The notes under the pieces were generated by a model, which worked only from the letters and a program-made list of their open reading frames with translations, ran no database searches and was not told the origin of the DNA. Below are positions 25,738 to 32,912 of a stretch of DNA of 40,606 bases, in pieces. This stretch comes from Bacteroidales bacterium (GTDB lineage: Bacteria; Bacteroidota; Bacteroidia; Bacteroidales; WCHB1-69), in the NCBI GenBank assembly GCA_017994425.1, contig JAGOKS010000008.1, positions 1 to 40,606 on the forward strand. Reading direction: 5' to 3'. A program made the translations under genes and the position numbers. Each line of letters opens with the position of its first letter. The first letter of the stretch is position 1.

Positions 25738-27432
25738 ATGAAAAAAATAATTGAATGTGTTCCTAATTTCAGTGAAGGCCGCAATATGGAATTGATTCAT
25801 CAAATAACGGCTGAAGTAGAAAAAATAGAAGGCGTAAAGTTACTAGACATTGATCCGGGTGTAACAACAAACCGTACAGTAGTAACTTTTGTTGGTTCTC
25901 CGGAAAAAGTATGTGAAGCAGCATTTCAATGTATTAAAAAAGCTCAAATATTAATAGATATGCGTAAACATAAAGGGGATCATCCCCGATTTGGAGCTAC
26001 AGATGTTTGTCCCTTAGTACCTGTATCTAACATCAGCATGGAAGAAACGATATTTTATGCCAGAAAATTAGCTGAACGAGTTGGTAATGAATTAAATATT
26101 CCCGTATATTGTTATGAAAACGCAGCCTTTGAAGAAAAATACCGCAATTTAGCAAATTGTCGACAAGGTGAATATGAAGGATTAAAAGATAAAATTGCAA
26201 GCAAAGAATGGAAACCGAGTTTTGGACCTAGCGTTTTTTCGGAAAGCGTTGCTAAATCCGGTGCAACGGCAATAGGAGCCAGAGACTTTCTCGTCGCTGT
26301 AAATTATAATTTAAATACAACCTCTACTCGTCGAGCGAATGCCATTGCTTTTGATGTAAGAGAAAAAGGCAGACCTGAAAGAGAAGGAAATCCAATTACG
26401 GGTAAGATAAAAATAGATGAAAATGGAAATCAAATAATGATACCGGGTACTTTAAAAGCAACAAAAGCTATCGGTTGGTTTATAAAAGAATATGGAATAG
26501 CACAAGTATCCATGAATTTAACCAATATTTCTATCACTCCTTTACACATTGCCTTTGATGAAATTTGTCGCTGTGCTCAAAATAGAGGAGTACGAGTTAG
26601 TGGGTGTGAAATAGTAGGATTAGTACCCAAAAAAGTATTAATAGATGCCGGTAAATATTATCTACAAAAACAACAACGTTCCCTTGGAATTTCAGAACAA
26701 GAAATAATAAAAATTGCTGTTAAATCTATGGGATTAGATGATTTAAAACCATTTAACCCTTCCGAAAAAGTAATTGAATACTTATTGGAAGCTGAGTCGA
26801 AAGAAGCAAAATTAGTTGACATGAGCTGTGCAGCTTTTGCCGATGAAACAGCAAGTGAAAGCCCTGCTCCGGGAGGTGGCTCAATTTCTGCCTATCTGGG
26901 AGCATTAGGTGCTGCTCTCGGAAGCATGGTAGCTAATCTTTCGGCTCATAAACCCGGCTGGGATGAACGCTGGGAAGAATTTTCTCAATGGGCAGAAAAA
27001 GGCGAAAAATTAAAAAATGAATTGTTGTTCTTAGTTGATGAAGATACCCGATCATTTAATAAAATTATGGATGCTTTCGGATTGCCAAAAACGAATGAAG
27101 AAGAAAAAAACATACGTTCTCTGGCTATACAAGAAGCGACTAAATATGCCATCGACGTTCCTTATAAAACGATGTGTAAAGCGTTTGAAGCCTTTGAAAT
27201 ATGTCATGCAATGGCCGATTTCGGCAATCCAAACTCTGTTTCGGATGCCGGTGTAGGTGCCTTATGCATACGTTCCGCTGTTTTAGGGGCTTATTTGAAT
27301 GTAAAAATCAATGCTTCTTCTTTAAAAGACAAAAACTTTGTGGATGAAATTTTGCAAAAAGCAAATAAAATCTATACGGATACTTTGCAGAAAGAAGAAG
27401 AAATATTAAACATGGTATATAAAAAATTGTAA
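25738..27432 (+). CDS. ftcD: Glutamate formimidoyltransferase/formimido-THF cyclodeaminase
   Basis: A 564-residue bifunctional enzyme of histidine breakdown. The N-terminal formiminotransferase (about 1-300) moves the formimino group from formiminoglutamate to tetrahydrofolate; it shows IECVPNFSEGRN (4-15), the DPGVTTNRTVVTFVG block and HKGDHPRFGATDVCP. The C-terminal cyclodeaminase (about 350-564) releases ammonia to give methenyl-THF and carries SESPAPGGGSISAYLGALGA. The two-domain layout is that of the mammalian and Bacteroidota enzymes, and both halves look intact. No hutH, hutU or hutI gene is nearby, so the rest of the pathway must lie elsewhere if present. It is transcribed away from dnaE as a single gene. 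Confidence 0.96.
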   Translation: MKKIIECVPNFSEGRNMELIHQITAEVEKIEGVKLLDIDPGVTTNRTVVTFVGSPEKVCEAAFQCIKKAQILIDMRKHKGDHPRFGATDVCPLVPVSNISMEETIFYARKLAERVGNELNIPVYCYENAAFEEKYRNLANCRQGEYEGLKDKIASKEWKPSFGPSVFSESVAKSGATAIGARDFLVAVNYNLNTTSTRRANAIAFDVREKGRPEREGNPITGKIKIDENGNQIMIPGTLKATKAIGWFIKEYGIAQVSMNLTNISITPLHIAFDEICRCAQNRGVRVSGCEIVGLVPKKVLIDAGKYYLQKQQRSLGISEQEIIKIAVKSMGLDDLKPFNPSEKVIEYLLEAESKEAKLVDMSCAAFADETASESPAPGGGSISAYLGALGAALGSMVANLSAHKPGWDERWEEFSQWAEKGEKLKNELLFLVDEDTRSFNKIMDAFGLPKTNEEEKNIRSLAIQEATKYAIDVPYKTMCKAFEAFEICHAMADFGNPNSVSDAGVGALCIRSAVLGAYLNVKINASSLKDKNFVDEILQKANKIYTDTLQKEEEILNMVYKKL

Positions 27433-27572
27433 TTTTTCATTAAAAAAACGGCGAATTTCCTCTAAGTTGGTTCATTTAATTAAGACAATTCTTTTTGCAA
27501 ATGTATCATTTTATTTGTTTCAAAAAAATAAATGCATATATATCACTCCTACGGAGTTTGAACAGAATGAAG

Positions 27573-27593
27573 CGGGTGAATTCAAATCACCCG
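27573..27593 (+). terminator. Possible terminator after ftcD
   Basis: CGGGTGA (27573-27579) pairs with TCACCCG (27587-27593) around a 7-base loop. Only a short T run (GTTTATG) follows, so it is a weak terminator candidate. It lies 141 bases after the ftcD stop. Confidence 0.4.
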
Positions 27594-27690
27594 TTTATGA
27601 TATCGGCGTTAATCCGTTGTATCAAGTATAATTCTTAATTTTTAATTCCCCCTTCTTATACCTGTTTTTCGGACTTTCCCATCTCTTTAC

Positions 27691-27800
27691 AAAAAGCTCT
27701 CAGACTTTTTAGAAAAAGCTCTCAGACTTTTTGGAAAAAGCTCTCAGACTTTTTTGGAAAAGCTCTCAGACTTTTTTAGAAAAGCTCTAGAGCTTTTTTT
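27691..27800. repeat. 22-bp tandem repeat, five units
   Basis: The core GCTCTCAGACT begins at 27696, 27718, 27740 and 27762, and a diverged fifth unit (GCTCTAGAGCT) begins at 27784, so the period is exactly 22 bases. The linkers are A and T runs (TTTTT-AGA/GGA-AAAA). Each unit has AAAAG and CTTTTT flanks that can pair weakly. The last unit forms a perfect palindrome AAAAGCTCTAGAGCTTTT followed by more T. A period of about two helical turns with phased A-tracts suggests curved DNA. Confidence 0.85.
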
Positions 27801-27878
27801 GTCAAGCCTTTTTTTGTCTAAAAATTGATTTTTGGAAGGATTTTTCCATAGCATTCAGTACTTCTCCTTGTAACATCT

Positions 27879-27911
27879 AAAAAGGATTGCCTTTTAACAA
27901 GACAATCCTTT
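27879..27911 (-). terminator. Terminator of the methyltransferase gene
   Basis: AAAGGATTG (27881-27889) pairs with CAATCCTTT (27903-27911). On the minus strand the stem is followed by a T run. It lies 12 bases after the stop of the gene ending at 27923. Confidence 0.75.
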
Positions 27912-27922
27912 GAAAACTTTGC

Positions 27923-28696
27923 TTACAATTTTTTACCTATGTAAAAAACATAGCCGTAAAATGCTTTGTACAAATCATAGATTTTTCTTTCATGACGTTG
28001 AAATTCAACTAATTGTTTCGCACTCTGATTGCCGGCATGTTTTTGCAAAAACATGTCTTCGATTTTAGTTTGAGGAAGATGATACTCTTCGGTCCAACAA
28101 TTATCGGGTAAACAAAAAGCAGCTACGGGAATATATCCGGCTTGTTGCAATTGAGTTACTTTAACCGGAATAGTATCTATTTCAGGATAGGCATCCATCC
28201 AAAAATCTTCAATTTCTTTGGGTCGTTTATCGGTAAACCACGAGGCTTCGGTAATGGCGATGTATCCGTCTTTTTTTAGAAATTTTCGCCATTCGTTTAT
28301 CCCACGTTGATAACCTATATGATAAATAGACCCTTCTGCCCAAATTACGTCTAATCCTTCTTCTTGAAAAGGAAGTTCAAACATGGAACCTATTTCTCCT
28401 TTTACTCTATGGGAAAGATTTAATTTTGAGGCATTTTGATTAAACTTTGTAATAAACTCCGGAAAAATATCCAATCCGATAATTGTTCCCGTAACAGCTT
28501 GAGCAAGTGTCATGGTTTGTCCACCGGTACCGCAACCAATGTCGGCTAATTTAGATTCTTTTGAAAGATTATCTATAAAACTCAAAGCTTTTAGTGTTAC
28601 TTCAGGACTTCCCGGTCCTTGTCGTTCAACGTTTGAAAAATATTCACAAATCATTTGCATGTCAAATTCGTGAATGGATGTATTTTCGTTACTCAT
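27923..28696 (-). CDS. Class I SAM-dependent methyltransferase
   Basis: A 257-residue soluble methyltransferase of the Methyltransf_11/25 type. The SAM-binding motif I is KLADIGCGTGGQTMTLA (about 49-65), and the acidic residue of motif II is in IIGLDIFPEF. Motif post-I and the region around IWAEGSIYHIGYQRGINEWR fit the family seen across Bacteroides-like genomes. The GSIYHIGY segment is characteristic of a Bacteroidota subgroup of unknown substrate (small molecule rather than nucleic acid seems more likely). It stands alone, with a terminator on each side (27879-27911 and the kdsA terminator upstream). Assignment to the methyltransferase fold is secure; the substrate is unknown. Confidence 0.9.
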   Translation of the reverse strand: MSNENTSIHEFDMQMICEYFSNVERQGPGSPEVTLKALSFIDNLSKESKLADIGCGTGGQTMTLAQAVTGTIIGLDIFPEFITKFNQNASKLNLSHRVKGEIGSMFELPFQEEGLDVIWAEGSIYHIGYQRGINEWRKFLKKDGYIAITEASWFTDKRPKEIEDFWMDAYPEIDTIPVKVTQLQQAGYIPVAAFCLPDNCWTEEYHLPQTKIEDMFLQKHAGNQSAKQLVEFQRHERKIYDLYKAFYGYVFYIGKKL

Positions 28697-28813
28697 ATCT
28701 TTAAATTTTTTGTGTGAAACGTTTGATAAATCATATTATCAAAACTTTCAACCGTTAATAATAAATTAAAATGAAATTATACCCGAAAACGATTTCGAGT
28801 TGAAAAAAATAAG

Positions 28814-28842
28814 ATAATCTTCAATTTTTTATTGAAGATTAT
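28814..28842 (-). terminator. Terminator after kdsA
   Basis: ATAATCTTCAAT (28814-28825) pairs perfectly with ATTGAAGATTAT (28831-28842) around a 5-base loop. On the minus strand it is followed by CTTATTTTTTT. It lies about 85 bases beyond the kdsA stop codon. Confidence 0.75.
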
Positions 28843-28927
28843 TATCTTACAATATCCATACTATATGTTAACATCCAATAATTTTAGACTGCAAAAATAG
28901 TATTTTTATGAATAAAAAAATTAATTT

Positions 28928-29755
28928 TTAAAAATTATTTACAGCTTTGTGGATTTTAAGCAACTTGACAAGTAACTCTTCCAGTTGATTAAGTGGAAGC
29001 ATGGTTGTTTTATCTGAAAGAGCTTCTTCGGGATGAGGATGTGTTTCTATGAAAATACCGTCAAAACCGGCAGCGATACCGGCTTTTGCCAAGGTTTCAA
29101 TCAATGTACGTTTGCCTCCCGTTGTTCCCGATGCTTGATTGGGCTTTTGCAGTGAATGTGTAACATCTAATATTACTGGACATTTATTTTTTTTCATGGC
29201 TTCAATTCCGCAAAAATCTACAATTAAATCCTGATATCCAAAAGTGGTTCCTCGCTCTGTAATCAGTACGTTGTTATTTCCTGCAGAGCGAATTTTTTCA
29301 ACAGCAAATTGCATGGCTTCGGGAGAAACGAATTGTCCTTTTTTCACATTTACCGGTTTTCCTGTTTTAGCAGCCGCAAGCAACAAATCGGTTTGTCGGC
29401 ATAGAAAAGCAGGTATTTGCAACACATCTACATACTTAGCTGCCAAGGCGGCATCAGCTTCACTATGAATATCGGTTAAAACGGGAAGATGTAATTTATT
29501 TTTAATTTCTGCCAGCAATTCCAAACCTTTTTCATTGCCTATGCCCGTAAAAGAATGAAGACTTGAACGATTTGCTTTTCGATACGATGCTTTAAAAATA
29601 AAAGGAATTTTTAATTTATCTGTAATCTTTTGTATTTCAACTGCAATTTCCAGTGGCATGGATGCATTTTCTATAACACAGGGACCGGCAATCAAAAAAA
29701 AGTTACCGGATGAAGAATGGTTTATAAAAGGCAATTGTTGAGCAATATCATTCAT
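28928..29755 (-). CDS. kdsA: 3-deoxy-8-phosphooctulonate synthase (Kdo-8-P synthase)
   Basis: A 275-residue aldolase-type enzyme joining arabinose 5-phosphate and phosphoenolpyruvate to form Kdo-8-phosphate, the precursor of the inner core of LPS. Family blocks seen are FKASYRKANRSSLHSF (about 54-69), LQIPAFLCRQTDLL, NVKKGQFVSP, and ILDVTHSLQKPNQ. Residue 26 is Cys in AGPCVIEN, and His, Glu and Asp occur in DVTHSLQ, FIETHPHPEE and ALSDKT. This Cys-His-Glu-Asp set is that of the metal-dependent class, unlike E. coli, which has Asn at the Cys position. It pairs with waaA (12941-14185) in Kdo metabolism but is not linked to it. hflX lies 51 bases upstream. Confidence 0.96.
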   Translation of the reverse strand: MNDIAQQLPFINHSSSGNFFLIAGPCVIENASMPLEIAVEIQKITDKLKIPFIFKASYRKANRSSLHSFTGIGNEKGLELLAEIKNKLHLPVLTDIHSEADAALAAKYVDVLQIPAFLCRQTDLLLAAAKTGKPVNVKKGQFVSPEAMQFAVEKIRSAGNNNVLITERGTTFGYQDLIVDFCGIEAMKKNKCPVILDVTHSLQKPNQASGTTGGKRTLIETLAKAGIAAGFDGIFIETHPHPEEALSDKTTMLPLNQLEELLVKLLKIHKAVNNF

Positions 29756-29806
29756 AATTTCTTTAGTTTATAAGTGTTTAAAAAACGAAAAAAAATTTGG
29801 TTTATT

Positions 29807-31018
29807 TTAAATATCCGTATCGGATTCATTATACGTATATTCTTCGGCAATATATTGATAAGGATATATTTCGGCATAAAGCTTTCGTACTTCTTTAACT
29901 ACAATATCTCGTAAAATATCGATATTGTGTTTCTTCTTTGCGGAAATAAAAACCGTTGGTAATCCGGTTTTTGCCATCCATGTATTGCATAATTCCGACA
30001 ATGAAATATTTTTTTTAATACGTGGTGTTAAATCGTCTGCCTCTTTTTCAATCCATGTATACTTGTCTATTTTATTAAATACCAAAATAACCGGTTTATT
30101 TGAAGATTTCAATTCAAAAAGAGTTTGTTCTACCACTTTTATTTGTTCTTCAAAATCCGTATGGCTGATATCAACAACATGCAATAACAAATGGGTTTCG
30201 CGAACTTCATCTAAGGTAGATTTGAACGATTCCACCAAATGATGGGGCAATTTACGAATAAAACCCACTGTATCGGACAATAAAAATGGAACATTCTGAT
30301 AAACAACTTTTCTGACTGTTGTATCCAAGGTAGCAAACAATTTGTTTTCGGCAAACACTTCGGCATCGCTCAACACATTCATCAAAGTAGATTTTCCTAC
30401 ATTGGTATAACCTACCAATGCTACGCGTACAAATTTCCCTCGGTTTTGGCGTTGAGTACTTTTTTGAACATCAATTTTTTCTAATTTCTCTTTCAAAAAT
30501 GAAATACGATCACGAATAATTCGTCTGTCTGTTTCGATTTCCTTTTCTCCTGGACCACGCATGCCAATACCTCCGCGTTGTTTCTCCAGGTGTGTCCACA
30601 TACGCGTTAGTCGTGGTAAAAGATATTCATATTGAGCTAATTCTACTTGTATTTTTGCATGAGCTGTTTGTGCACGTTTGGAGAATATGTCCAATATTAA
30701 ACGCGTGCGGTCTATCACCTTGCATTCGGGTAAAATACGTTCGATATTACGAATTTGTGCCGTATTTAATTCATCGTCGAAAACAAGTGTTTTTATTTCA
30801 TTTTCAATAACATATTCTTTTACTTCGTTCATTTTTCCGGAACCCAAATAGGTACGGCTGTCGGGATGTTCCAAATTTTGAATAAATTGTTTAACGACTT
30901 TTCCTCCGGCAGTATCAACTAAAAAAGCTAATTCTTCCAAATACTCTTTTGTTCGCTCTATTGTCTGATGCGCTGTTACCAAACCTATAATTACCGTTAA
31001 TTCTTTTGATTCCATCAT
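29807..31018 (-). CDS. hflX: GTPase HflX
   Basis: A 403-residue ribosome-associated GTPase that splits stalled 70S ribosomes after stress. An N-terminal HflX domain (1-190) contains DSRTYLGSGKMNEV and the long helical linker with GGIGMRGPGEKEIETDRR. The G domain follows, with the P-loop GYTNVGKS (203-210), the switch region ATLDTT, DTVGFIRKLPHHLVESF, and NKID. Length is normal. The start overlaps the trpS stop by one base (TAATG), so translation is coupled. Two ATG codons stand in tandem, and either may be used. Confidence 0.96.
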   Translation of the reverse strand: MMESKELTVIIGLVTAHQTIERTKEYLEELAFLVDTAGGKVVKQFIQNLEHPDSRTYLGSGKMNEVKEYVIENEIKTLVFDDELNTAQIRNIERILPECKVIDRTRLILDIFSKRAQTAHAKIQVELAQYEYLLPRLTRMWTHLEKQRGGIGMRGPGEKEIETDRRIIRDRISFLKEKLEKIDVQKSTQRQNRGKFVRVALVGYTNVGKSTLMNVLSDAEVFAENKLFATLDTTVRKVVYQNVPFLLSDTVGFIRKLPHHLVESFKSTLDEVRETHLLLHVVDISHTDFEEQIKVVEQTLFELKSSNKPVILVFNKIDKYTWIEKEADDLTPRIKKNISLSELCNTWMAKTGLPTVFISAKKKHNIDILRDIVVKEVRKLYAEIYPYQYIAEEYTYNESDTDI

Positions 31019-32004
31019 TAATTTCTAAATCCAATTATTTCTCTCACTTCACGGATGGTTTTACGGGCACTTTTTCGGGCTTTTTCGGCACCTGTATTCA
31101 TAATTTCTTCTATCAACTTATCTTGAGCCGAAAGTTCTAAAATACGTTCTCGTATCTCTGAACAGAAGGCAACAATATCATCAGCCAATTGTTTTTTCAA
31201 ATCTCCATAACGAATAGAACAATCGTTATAGGCATTTTCAAAAAATGTCAAGGTTTCTGCAGAAGAGACATGCTGCATAATAGTAAACAGATTTTGTATT
31301 TCCTGCGATTTTTCATGATTTGGAGTAGTTGGACCGGCATCGGTTTTGGCTTTCATCACTTTTTTACGAATAATTTCAGGACTGTCAATTAAATATATAG
31401 CATTTCCTTCCGATTTACCCATTTTCAAACTGCCGTCTAATCCCGGGATTTTCACTAAATTTTCACCAAAATTATAGGCTTGAGGCTCTTTAAAATAATC
31501 TACTTTATACAAACGATTGAAACGGGAAGCAAATAAACGCGTCATTTCCAAATGTTGTTCCTGATCTTTGCCGACAGGCACTTTATCCGCTCTATGAATT
31601 AAAATATCAGCAGCCATTAACGAAGGATAGGTTAATAATCCGGCATTGACATTGTTAGGCTGTTGACGGATTTTTTCTTTAAACGAAGTACATCTTTCCA
31701 ATTCGCCAACGTAGGCATTCATATTCAGGAATAAGTATAATTCAAGCACTTCGGGAACATCACTTTGAAAATATAAAGTGGCAATTTCAGGGTCTAAGCC
31801 TACGGCCAAATATTCTATCAATACTTGTTTTGCACTATTTTTTAAGTTATCCGGAGTCGGATGCGTAGTTAAAGAATGATAATCAGCAATAAAGAAAAAA
31901 CATTTATTTTCATATTGCATTTTTACAAAATTCTTCAAAGCCCCGAAGTAATTTCCCAAATGTAAATTTCCCGTTGAACGGATTCCGCTTAAAACTGTTT
32001 CCAT
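31018..32004 (-). CDS. trpS: Tryptophanyl-tRNA synthetase
   Basis: A 328-residue class Ic aminoacyl-tRNA synthetase that charges tRNA-Trp. The HIGH-type motif is TGNLHLGNYFGA (11-22), and the KMSKS-type loop is KMGKS (194-198), the usual variant in this enzyme. Other signatures seen are YHSLTT, the dimer-interface region around MNAYVGELERCTSFKEK, LMAADIL and VPVGKDQEQHLE. Length fits the bacterial form. No T-box or tryptophan leader is visible in the 12 bases before the start, so it is probably co-transcribed with the upstream deaminase-like gene, and it overlaps hflX by one base. Confidence 0.97.
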   Translation of the reverse strand: METVLSGIRSTGNLHLGNYFGALKNFVKMQYENKCFFFIADYHSLTTHPTPDNLKNSAKQVLIEYLAVGLDPEIATLYFQSDVPEVLELYLFLNMNAYVGELERCTSFKEKIRQQPNNVNAGLLTYPSLMAADILIHRADKVPVGKDQEQHLEMTRLFASRFNRLYKVDYFKEPQAYNFGENLVKIPGLDGSLKMGKSEGNAIYLIDSPEIIRKKVMKAKTDAGPTTPNHEKSQEIQNLFTIMQHVSSAETLTFFENAYNDCSIRYGDLKKQLADDIVAFCSEIRERILELSAQDKLIEEIMNTGAEKARKSARKTIREVREIIGFRN

Positions 32005-32016
32005 AATTTTTATTTT

Positions 32017-32394
32017 CTAATTAAATTCCCAAAAAGCATATGCTTGTTTTAACGTTTTTTTCGTCAAAAACATATTTTTTATTTTTTCTTTTTCCAGATA
32101 GTAAACATTTTTAATTCCTGCCTGATACATTGCTAACAAACACATATTACAAGGTTTTTCACTCATGTATACGACAAAATCTTTTAATAAAAACCTATGC
32201 ATTTTCAATCTTGTTTTACGAATAGCAAACACGGCTGCATGCGCTGTTGGGTCATCCTCATCTAATGTTTTAGAAGCACAGCTATACACAACTTCTTTCC
32301 CACAAGCTATCACAGCTCCCGCCAGACAGCAACGGTCTTTTCCGTTGGCGACAACTACACTCTTTTCAATATTCGCCTTGATATTGTCTGACAT
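32017..32394 (-). CDS. Deaminase-fold protein lacking the catalytic Glu
   Basis: A 125-residue protein of the cytidine/guanine/tRNA-adenosine deaminase fold. The zinc site is present: His52 in DPTAHAAVFAI, and Cys82 and Cys85 in KPCNMC. The proton-shuttling Glu that follows the His in active enzymes (HAE) is Ala54 here (codon GCC), and the Asn that normally binds the base upstream of DPTAH is not evident (YSCASKTL). The protein is therefore probably catalytically inactive or has a changed role. I chose the ATG at 32394. A TTG in frame at 32421 would add nine residues but overlaps the -7 element (32419-32426). The gene precedes trpS by 12 bases. Confidence 0.82.
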   Translation of the reverse strand: MSDNIKANIEKSVVVANGKDRCCLAGAVIACGKEVVYSCASKTLDEDDPTAHAAVFAIRKTRLKMHRFLLKDFVVYMSEKPCNMCLLAMYQAGIKNVYYLEKEKIKNMFLTKKTLKQAYAFWEFN

Positions 32395-32418
32395 AGAATT
32401 TATTTTTATTAAACATTG

Positions 32419-32426
32419 CAAAATTA
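32419..32426 (-). promoter_or_regulatory. -7 promoter element of the deaminase-like/trpS/hflX unit
   Basis: The minus strand reads TAATTTTG then CA, matching TAnnTTTG, 24 bases upstream of the ATG at 32394. Its position argues against the upstream TTG start. Confidence 0.55.
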
Positions 32427-32477
32427 CACGAAAAAATTAGTTTAAACGAAAAATGAAAACTAAAAACAAAAAAATAT

Positions 32478-32485
32478 TATCTTTG
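32478..32485 (+). promoter_or_regulatory. -7 promoter element of the MmcQ/YjbR gene
   Basis: TATCTTTG then CA on the plus strand matches TAnnTTTG and lies 17 bases before the ATG at 32503, giving a very short leader. Confidence 0.6.
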
Positions 32486-32502
32486 CAAAAATTAGTATTT
32501 CA

Positions 32503-32832
32503 ATGATGAATATTGAAGAAGTCAGATTATATTGTTTATCCAAAGAAAAAACCGAAGAAAGTTTTCCTTTTGATGATGAAACGCTTGTATTTAAAGTAAA
32601 TAACAAAATGTATGCTTTATTATCTTTATCCGGAGATGCAAGGCTTTCATTGAAATGTAATCCTGAAAAAGCCCTTGAATTGCGTGAATATCATCCGGAA
32701 ATTACACCCGGCTATCACTTGAATAAACAACACTGGAATACCATTGATTTAAACGGAAATTTACCTAATTCTCTCATTAAAAAGCTTATTAATCATTCCT
32801 ATACATTAATAAGTAATCCATCGAAAAAGTGA
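32503..32832 (+). CDS. MmcQ/YjbR family protein
   Basis: A 109-residue protein of the MmcQ/YjbR family (CyaY-like fold). Conserved features are the N-terminal helix (NIEEVRLYCLSK), EESFPFDDETLVFKV, the central LSLKCNPEKALELRE, and the C-terminal GYHLNKQHWNTIDLNG followed by a final helix. Length is typical. Members are often annotated as DNA-binding, but a common function is not established, and nothing here shows one. It is monocistronic, divergent from the trpS unit, and ends 80 bases before the next gene. Two ATG codons in tandem start the frame. Confidence 0.9.
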   Translation: MMNIEEVRLYCLSKEKTEESFPFDDETLVFKVNNKMYALLSLSGDARLSLKCNPEKALELREYHPEITPGYHLNKQHWNTIDLNGNLPNSLIKKLINHSYTLISNPSKK

Positions 32833-32874
32833 AAAAATTATTTATAATCCACTTATCAATATTTACTTTTAATA

Positions 32875-32882
32875 TACTTTTG
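32875..32882 (+). promoter_or_regulatory. -7 promoter element of the ELWxxDGT-repeat gene
   Basis: TACTTTTG then TA on the plus strand matches TAnnTTTG and lies 30 bases before the ATG at 32913. Confidence 0.55.
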
Positions 32883-32912
32883 TAAAACCAATTTAACCTA
32901 AAAATTTAATTT

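Larger units (their letters stand above)
27433..27922. other. Intergenic region between ftcD and a methyltransferase gene
   Basis: About 490 bases without a gene. In order it holds a copy of the ACTCC/GGAGT hairpin core (27545-27557), a GC-rich stem CGGGTGA/TCACCCG (27573-27593) that may end ftcD transcription, a five-copy 22-bp tandem repeat (27691-27800), and the terminator of the convergent methyltransferase gene (27879-27911). Confidence 0.65.

Noticed and set aside
27691..27800. CRISPR array
   Set aside because: The period is 22 bases with no unique spacers between units; this is a simple tandem repeat.
32395..32421. TTG-initiated extension of the deaminase-like gene
   Set aside because: The TTG overlaps a good -7 promoter element, and the internal ATG at 32394 gives the normal family N-terminus.
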